The notes beneath the pieces were generated by a model, which made no database searches, was not told where the DNA came from, and worked only from the letters and a program-made list of their open reading frames with translations. A DNA stretch of 64,000 bases from Pseudomonas sp. MMS21 TM103 (GTDB lineage Bacteria; Pseudomonadota; Gammaproteobacteria; Pseudomonadales; Pseudomonadaceae), in assembly GCF_022132145.1 (NCBI RefSeq), contig NZ_JAJISP010000001.1:62001-126000 (forward strand), in the 5' to 3' direction. Positions 57,759 through 64,000 of this stretch are shown piece after piece (the stretch's first letter is position 1; each line of letters begins with the position of its first letter). Both the position numbers and the translations under genes were made by a program.

Positions 57759-59339
57759 TCACTCCCACTCGATGGTGGCGGGCGGCTTGCTCGACACGTC
57801 GTAGGTGACGCGGGAGATGCCTTCGATCTCGTTGATGATGCGGTTGCTGACCTTCTCCAGCAGCTCGTAGGGCAGGTGCGCCCAACGCGCGGTCATGAAG
57901 TCGATGGTTTCCACCGCGCGCAGGGCCACGACCCAGGCGTAACGACGGGCATCACCGACCACGCCGACCGACTTGACCGGCTGGAACACCACGAAAGCCT
58001 GGCTGGTCTTGTGGTACCAGTCGAAGTTGCGCAGTTCTTCGATGAAGATATGGTCGGCGCGACGCAGAAGATCCGCGTACTCCTTCTTCACCTCACCGAG
58101 GATGCGCACGCCCAGGCCCGGGCCCGGGAACGGATGGCGGTAGACCATGTCGTAGGGCAGGCCCAATTCCAGACCGATGCGTCGCACTTCGTCCTTGAAC
58201 AGTTCACGCAATGGCTCGACCAGCTTGAGGTTCATCTCCTCGGGCAGGCCGCCGACATTGTGGTGCGACTTGATCACGTGAGCCTTGCCGGTCTTGGCTC
58301 CGGCCGACTCGATCACGTCCGGGTAGATGGTGCCCTGGGCGAGGAACTTGATGTTGTCCAGCTTGCTGGCTTCGGATTCGAAGACATCGATAAAGGTGCG
58401 ACCGATGATCTTGCGCTTCTTCTCCGGGTCGGCCTCGCCGGCCAGATTGCCGAGAAACTGCTCTTCGGCATCGGCGCGAATCACCTTGACCCCCATGTTC
58501 TCGGCGAACATGGCCATCACCTGCTCACCTTCGTGCAGGCGCAACAGGCCATTGTCGACGAACACACAGGTCAGCTGGTCGCCGATCGCCTTGTGCAGCA
58601 AAGCCGCGACCACGGAAGAGTCGACCCCGCCAGACAAGCCGAGCAGCACATTGGCGCTGCCCACCTGGGCACGCACCTGAGCAATCGCGTCGTCGACGAT
58701 ATGCGACGGCGTCCACAATGCTTCGCAGCCCGCGATGTCCAGGACAAAGCGCGAGAGGATGCGCCCGCCCTGCTTGGTGTGGGTCACTTCCGGGTGGAAC
58801 TGCACACCATAGTAGCCACGCGTGTCGTCGCACATGCCGGCAATCGGGCAGCTCGGCGTGCTGGCGAGGATATGGAAGCCTTCCGGCAACGCCGTGACCT
58901 TGTCACCGTGGCTCATCCACACATCCAGGCCGAACACGCCATCGTCGTCGATGTGGTCTTCGATACCCTGCAACAGGCGACCTTTACCGACGATATCGAC
59001 GCGGGCATAGCCGAACTCGCGCACATCCGACCCCTGCACCTTGCCACCGAGCTGCTCGGCCATGGTCTGCATGCCGTAGCAGATACCCAGCACCGGCACG
59101 CCAAGCTCGAACACCGCATGCGGCGCGCGCGGGCTGTCGGCTTCATGCACCGACTCCGGACCACCGGCGAGAATGATCCCGCGCGGAGCAAAGGCACGGA
59201 TGTCCTCGTTGCTCATGTCATACGGGTGCAATTCGCAATACACACCAATCTCGCGCACACGGCGGGCGATCAGCTGGGTGTACTGGGAACCGAAGTCGAG
59301 GATCAGGATGCGGTGGGCGTGGATGTCTTGATGAGCCAT
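57759..59339 (-). CDS. guaA: GMP synthase (glutamine-hydrolysing)
   Basis: Converts XMP to GMP using glutamine. The 526 residues have the N-terminal glutaminase (LGICYGMQ with the catalytic Cys, [11 protein letters not shown] with His/Glu) and the C-terminal synthetase with the PP-loop LSGGVDSSV and FPGPGLGVR. Of two close ATG codons, 59,339 is chosen since GAGAG is then at proper spacing (it abuts the other). guaB lies upstream, 211 bases away, and the gap holds a small GGGGCTG/CAGCCCC hairpin. Confidence 0.98.
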   Translation of the reverse strand: MAHQDIHAHRILILDFGSQYTQLIARRVREIGVYCELHPYDMSNEDIRAFAPRGIILAGGPESVHEADSPRAPHAVFELGVPVLGICYGMQTMAEQLGGKVQGSDVREFGYARVDIVGKGRLLQGIEDHIDDDGVFGLDVWMSHGDKVTALPEGFHILASTPSCPIAGMCDDTRGYYGVQFHPEVTHTKQGGRILSRFVLDIAGCEALWTPSHIVDDAIAQVRAQVGSANVLLGLSGGVDSSVVAALLHKAIGDQLTCVFVDNGLLRLHEGEQVMAMFAENMGVKVIRADAEEQFLGNLAGEADPEKKRKIIGRTFIDVFESEASKLDNIKFLAQGTIYPDVIESAGAKTGKAHVIKSHHNVGGLPEEMNLKLVEPLRELFKDEVRRIGLELGLPYDMVYRHPFPGPGLGVRILGEVKKEYADLLRRADHIFIEELRNFDWYHKTSQAFVVFQPVKSVGVVGDARRYAWVVALRAVETIDFMTARWAHLPYELLEKVSNRIINEIEGISRVTYDVSSKPPATIEWE

Positions 59340-59550
59340 GGCCATCTCTCGTAGCGAAATTCACAAATGACAAGGGGCTGAATCGAACAGCCCCGTGCTT
59401 ACTTAATCTTCAATAATCGATTTGCCACGTCGCGAGCGCAGGAGCGGCGAGGAGGAAAGAAGCCAGAGCGCGAATTTTGCCAGAGCAAATCAGCATATCG
59501 AGCTTCTTTCCAACAGCGCACCGCCAGGCGCAGCAGCGGCAGATCGATTG

Positions 59551-61077
<1,527 letters not shown>

Positions 61078-61148
61078 TCACTCAATGCAAACAATCGGTC
61101 GTAATGCCGCGCCCTGTCGCAGCCAGCGCACGCGGCGGCCAACCGGCT

Positions 61149-61700
61149 CTACAGCTTGACCTCAACCACGGAGACCGGATACCCCAGCCGGGCAGCGAAT
61201 TCGTCGAGAAAGCTCTGCTTGAAACCCGCCTCGGCCCAGTTATTGAAGATAAAGCCCAGATTGGAAAAGCCGCAGGGCTGCAGAAACAGGAAGCCATTGA
61301 TGTCGTCTTCGTGGCCGCATAGCGGGCAGACGAAGGTGTCGCTATGGCCGGGCATCCATTGCTCCAGACGATCGAACAGCTCCACGCCAACTTCCTGGCG
61401 ACACTGCGGACAACCGGCCTCCTCGCGGAAGTCGTGCAGCGGGGTATAGATGCAGCGCTTGTAGACGATCTCCAGGCCATGGACCGGCCGGGCGAAAGGC
61501 AGTAATTGCGGCCGTTCGACCACCTGCCGGGCACCCGGGGCAATGCCATAGGCCATCTTGTTGAACGTGCGGCCACAGGTGCTCAGCTGCTCCTCGATGA
61601 CATTCTGCTGCACCAGCCAGCGCACGATCGCCCGCGCCCTGGCTTCATGCCCGGGAAAGCTGGAGATTTTCGGCACTAGGATGGCTTGCTGTTCGCTCAT
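61149..61700 (-). CDS. Conserved zinc-ribbon-like protein of unknown function
   Basis: A 183-residue protein conserved beside guaB/xseA in Pseudomonas as I recall; databases often call it a 'sugar ABC transporter ATPase', but I see no Walker A, signature or Walker B motifs. What is visible is a pair of CxxC motifs (AGCPQCRQEVG and FVCPLCGHEDD) about 30 residues apart, which should bind zinc. The rest is a mixed fold with no family I recognise. It is divergent from xseA with 107 bases between. Confidence 0.75.
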   Translation of the reverse strand: MSEQQAILVPKISSFPGHEARARAIVRWLVQQNVIEEQLSTCGRTFNKMAYGIAPGARQVVERPQLLPFARPVHGLEIVYKRCIYTPLHDFREEAGCPQCRQEVGVELFDRLEQWMPGHSDTFVCPLCGHEDDINGFLFLQPCGFSNLGFIFNNWAEAGFKQSFLDEFAARLGYPVSVVEVKL

Positions 61701-61807
61701 GAAAAGACTCTGGTCCGAGGTAATAGCCGCGCAGCTTAATGGCCCGGCGCCGCGGGTCAAGGCAATCGGCCTATGGCAGGCCCGGCAAAGCCTTTATCAT
61801 GCCGGAC

Positions 61808-63187
61808 ATGATCAAAGACCCGTTCCAACGCCTGAACCTCGACCGCGAAGTGCTCAGCGTCAGCCAGCTCAATAACCGCGCACGCTTGCTGCTGGAGGAT
61901 GTGTTCTCCGGCATCTGGGTCGAGGGGGAAATCTCCAACCTGGCCAAGCCGGCCTCCGGGCATATCTACTTTACCCTTAAAGATAGCCAGGCCCAGGTAC
62001 GTTGCGCGCTGTTCCGACAGAACGCCGCCAAGGTCCGCCAGGCCTTGCGCGATGGCCTGGCGGTCAAGGTGCGCGGCAAGGTCTCGCTGTTCGAAGGGCG
62101 TGGTGACTACCAGTTGATTATCGACAGCGTCGAGCCGGCCGGCGACGGCGCCCTGCGCCTGGCCTTCGAAGCCCTGAAAGACAAACTCAGCAGCGAAGGC
62201 CTGTTCGCCACTGAACGCAAAATCGCCCTGCCCGCCCATCCCAAGCGCATCGGCATCGTCAGCTCGCCGACCGGCGCGGTCATCCGCGACATCATCAGTG
62301 TGTTCCGCCGCCGCGCCCCGCAGGTCGCCCTGACCCTGATCCCCACGGCCGTACAGGGCCGCGAAGCCAGCGGGCAGATCATCCGCGCCCTGCAACTGGC
62401 CGACCGCCAAGGCTTCGACGCACTGATCCTGGCCCGTGGCGGCGGATCACTGGAAGACCTCTGGTGCTTCAACGAAGAAGCCGTGGCCCGTGCGGTCGCG
62501 GCCTGCGCCACACCGATAGTCTGTGCGGTGGGCCACGAAACCGACGTCTCCATCTGCGATTTCGTCGCCGACGTGCGCGCCCCTACACCCTCGGCCGCCG
62601 CCGAACTGCTGGCTCCCGATGCCAGCGAACTGGTGCAGCGCCTGCACAGCCTGCAGCGCCGCCTGATCATGCGCATGCACAACCGCCTGGAGCGCGAACG
62701 CCTGCGCCTGGATGGCCTGACCCGGCGCCTGCGCCATCCAGGCGAACGCCTGCGCCAGCACGCCCAGCGCCTGGACGACCTGGAAATGCGCCTGGCCCGG
62801 GCCTTCGAGCGCCAGTTGAACAATCGCCGCGAACGCCTCGCGCGCCTGCAAACCCGCCTGGCCGGCCAGCATCCCGAGCGCACACTGCAACTGCTGCGCC
62901 AGCGCCTGGGCAGCCTCGCCGAGCGGCTGCCACGGGCCATGCGCGAAGGCCTGAAACAGCGCCGCCTGCAACTGCAAAGCCAGGTGCAGACCCTGCATGC
63001 GGTCAGCCCGCTGGCCACCCTCGGCCGTGGCTACAGCATCCTCCTCGACGAGCGCGGCCGGGCCGTGCGCCGCGCCGCCGACACCCACACCGGCCAGCGC
63101 CTGAAAGCACGCCTGGGCGAAGGCGAGCTGGATGTGCGGGTCGAAGACAACTACGTGCAGCCGGCGACCCTGTCGCTGCTGGACTGA
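61808..63187 (+). CDS. xseA: Exodeoxyribonuclease VII large subunit
   Basis: XseA with XseB degrades single-stranded DNA to oligonucleotides. The start at 61,808 (MIKDPFQRLNLDREVLSVSQ) gives 459 residues, the expected length; the frame opens earlier but without similarity. The N-terminal OB-fold (WVEGEISNLAKPASGHIYFTLKD), the nuclease domain (ILARGGGSLEDLWCFNEEAVARA, ICDFVADVRAPTPSAAAE) and a long charged coiled-coil C-terminal half rich in RL are evident. It diverges from the zinc-ribbon gene and precedes an M23 peptidase gene. Confidence 0.96.
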   Translation: MIKDPFQRLNLDREVLSVSQLNNRARLLLEDVFSGIWVEGEISNLAKPASGHIYFTLKDSQAQVRCALFRQNAAKVRQALRDGLAVKVRGKVSLFEGRGDYQLIIDSVEPAGDGALRLAFEALKDKLSSEGLFATERKIALPAHPKRIGIVSSPTGAVIRDIISVFRRRAPQVALTLIPTAVQGREASGQIIRALQLADRQGFDALILARGGGSLEDLWCFNEEAVARAVAACATPIVCAVGHETDVSICDFVADVRAPTPSAAAELLAPDASELVQRLHSLQRRLIMRMHNRLERERLRLDGLTRRLRHPGERLRQHAQRLDDLEMRLARAFERQLNNRRERLARLQTRLAGQHPERTLQLLRQRLGSLAERLPRAMREGLKQRRLQLQSQVQTLHAVSPLATLGRGYSILLDERGRAVRRAADTHTGQRLKARLGEGELDVRVEDNYVQPATLSLLD

Positions 63188-63197
63188 ACAATCACCA

Positions 63198-63223
63198 GGT
63201 GGATGAGCACAACGGCATCCACC
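63198..63223. repeat. GGTGGATG/CATCCACC palindrome after xseA
   Basis: Eight-base perfect arms with a 10-base spacer, 11 bases past the xseA stop, same arms as the palindrome at 3382-3407. No T-tract. Confidence 0.6.
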
Positions 63224-63241
63224 CCACACCCGGGATACCGC

Positions 63242-64000
63242 ATGCGTTTTCTTGCCTTGCTAGCCAGTCTTTGCCTCGCCCTGCCCGTGCAGGCCGAAGG
63301 TTTTATCACCCGCCTGCTCAACCAACCGATACCCGGCGGCGTCGCCGTGATCGACCTGGGCCAGCAAACCAGCGCACCCCGCGCCACTTACCAAGGCAAG
63401 CCGCTGCTGGTAATCCACGAAGACGGCCAGCGCTGGATCGCCATCGTCGGCCTGCCCCTGACGACCAAGCCCGGCAGCCAGCAGATCGAGGTGAACGATA
63501 CGCAGAGCCTGAGCTTCCAGGTCGCCGGCAAGCACTACGCCGAGCAGCGCATCACCATCAAGAACCAGCAACAGGTCAACCCAAACGCCGCCAACCTCAA
63601 GCGCATCAACCGCGAACTGGCGGAGCAGACCCGCGCCTACCAGCAGTTCAGTGCCCGCCAGCCGAGCAACCTGCTGTTCGACAAGCCGGTCAACGGGCCA
63701 TTGTCCAGCCCCTTCGGTCTGCGCCGCTTCTTCAATGGCGAGGAGCGCAACCCGCACTCGGGTCTGGACTTCGCCGCCAACCACGGCACCCCGATCAAGG
63801 CTCCGGCGGCCGGCAAGGTGATCCTCACCGGCGACTACTTCTTCAACGGCAAGACGGTGTTCGTCGACCACGGCCAGGGCCTGATCAGCATGTTCTGCCA
63901 CCTGTCGGAGATCGGCGTGAAGCTCGGCGACGAACTGCCGCGCGGCGGCGAGCTCGGCAAGGTCGGCGCCACCGGCCGCGCCACCGGGCCGCACTTGCAC
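63242..64000 (+). CDS. M23-family peptidoglycan endopeptidase (3' end outside window)
   Basis: The frame from ATG 63,242 runs open to the last base (253 residues visible). It has a signal peptide (FLALLASLCLALPVQAEG), a ~125-residue N-terminal domain, and then the LytM/M23 metallopeptidase domain: SPFGLRRFFNGE, HSGLDFAA (metal ligands His and Asp), CHLSE and the GRATGPHLH block at the truncation, where the HxH metal ligands lie. Likely periplasmic endopeptidase acting on cross-links, or an EnvC-like activator; the intact metal ligands favour an active enzyme. It follows xseA by 54 bases with a palindrome between. Confidence 0.92.
   Translation, partial: MRFLALLASLCLALPVQAEGFITRLLNQPIPGGVAVIDLGQQTSAPRATYQGKPLLVIHEDGQRWIAIVGLPLTTKPGSQQIEVNDTQSLSFQVAGKHYAEQRITIKNQQQVNPNAANLKRINRELAEQTRAYQQFSARQPSNLLFDKPVNGPLSSPFGLRRFFNGEERNPHSGLDFAANHGTPIKAPAAGKVILTGDYFFNGKTVFVDHGQGLISMFCHLSEIGVKLGDELPRGGELGKVGATGRATGPHLH

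Noticed and set aside
57747..59354. A 535-codon open frame antisense to guaA
   Set aside because: Antisense to a fully conserved housekeeping gene; no supporting features.
59374..59394. GGGGCTG/CAGCCCC hairpin between guaB and guaA as a riboswitch
   Set aside because: A seven-base-pair stem alone; no purine-aptamer-like three-way junction or other conserved aptamer parts visible.
61149..61700. Label 'sugar ABC transporter ATPase'
   Set aside because: No Walker A, signature or Walker B motifs are present.

Overview
The window is ordinary, gene-dense core chromosome of a Pseudomonas-type gammaproteobacterium. The evidence is GC-rich sequence with strong codon bias, a single-chain ~1,300-residue PurL, an RF2 gene with a programmed frameshift, Ohr/OhrR, an rpsP-rimM-trmD-rplS operon beside ffh and a CcsA-like gene, and a gene order that, from memory, largely matches two separate stretches of the P. 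aeruginosa chromosome (ackA/pta/OmpA, and lysS-prfB through recJ, thrC-hom, purL, guaBA and xseA). The species cannot be fixed from the window. I see no rRNA, tRNA, CRISPR, insertion sequence or prophage.

Layout. 1-4,690: acetate kinase (cut at the window start), phosphate acetyltransferase and a PlsC-type acyltransferase, forward. 4,793-10,497: a reverse block with an OmpA-like lipoprotein, a glyoxalase-II-like hydrolase, a small membrane protein, an AIM24-family protein, a DUF1704/QEGLA (MATCAP-like) putative metallopeptidase, a lipoprotein and a TetR regulator. 10,571-16,100: lysS, prfB, a GMC oxidoreductase and a DUF533 protein, reverse. 16,328-25,141: a forward accessory-like catabolic unit with a LysR regulator, two paralogous gamma-aminobutyraldehyde-type dehydrogenases flanking a complete YdcSTUV-type polyamine ABC transporter, and a small secreted SnoaL-like protein. 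25,379-26,050: a LapG-type periplasmic protease without LapD. 26,233-34,896: recJ, yaeQ, thrC, hom, dsbC and xerD in reverse, interrupted by a forward CoA-transferase pair. 34,982-42,823: Na+/H+ antiporter, the ribosomal protein/tRNA methylase operon, ffh, a CcsA-like protein and a CorC-like CBS protein. 42,919-46,236: a tight reverse run of five genes ending in purT and an SGNH hydrolase. 46,405-48,742: Nudix hydrolase, L,D-transpeptidase-like protein, ohrR and ohr. 48,964-53,795: YqfO-like protein, CDGSH protein and purL, reverse. 54,082-64,000: mltF, tadA, a Tat-exported multicopper oxidase, guaA, guaB, a zinc-ribbon protein, xseA and an M23 peptidase cut at the window end.

How genes work together: ackA-pta interconvert acetyl-CoA and acetate; the ydc-like unit should import putrescine-like diamines and oxidise the derived aminoaldehydes; thrC-hom make threonine from aspartate semialdehyde; purT, purL, guaB and guaA cover purine synthesis; dsbC, recJ and xerD are housekeeping; ohrR-ohr form a peroxide defence unit and share a newly noticed 15-bp promoter motif.

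I found no obvious new defence or biosynthetic system. The most useful leads are a ~120-bp dispersed inverted-repeat element present in two diverged copies (7,674-7,798 and 53,842-53,953), the MATCAP-like metallopeptidase, the strong hairpin-plus-T-tract inside the polyamine operon, the orphan LapG, the putative OhrR operator, and a CDGSH protein whose first cluster site has Cys in place of His.
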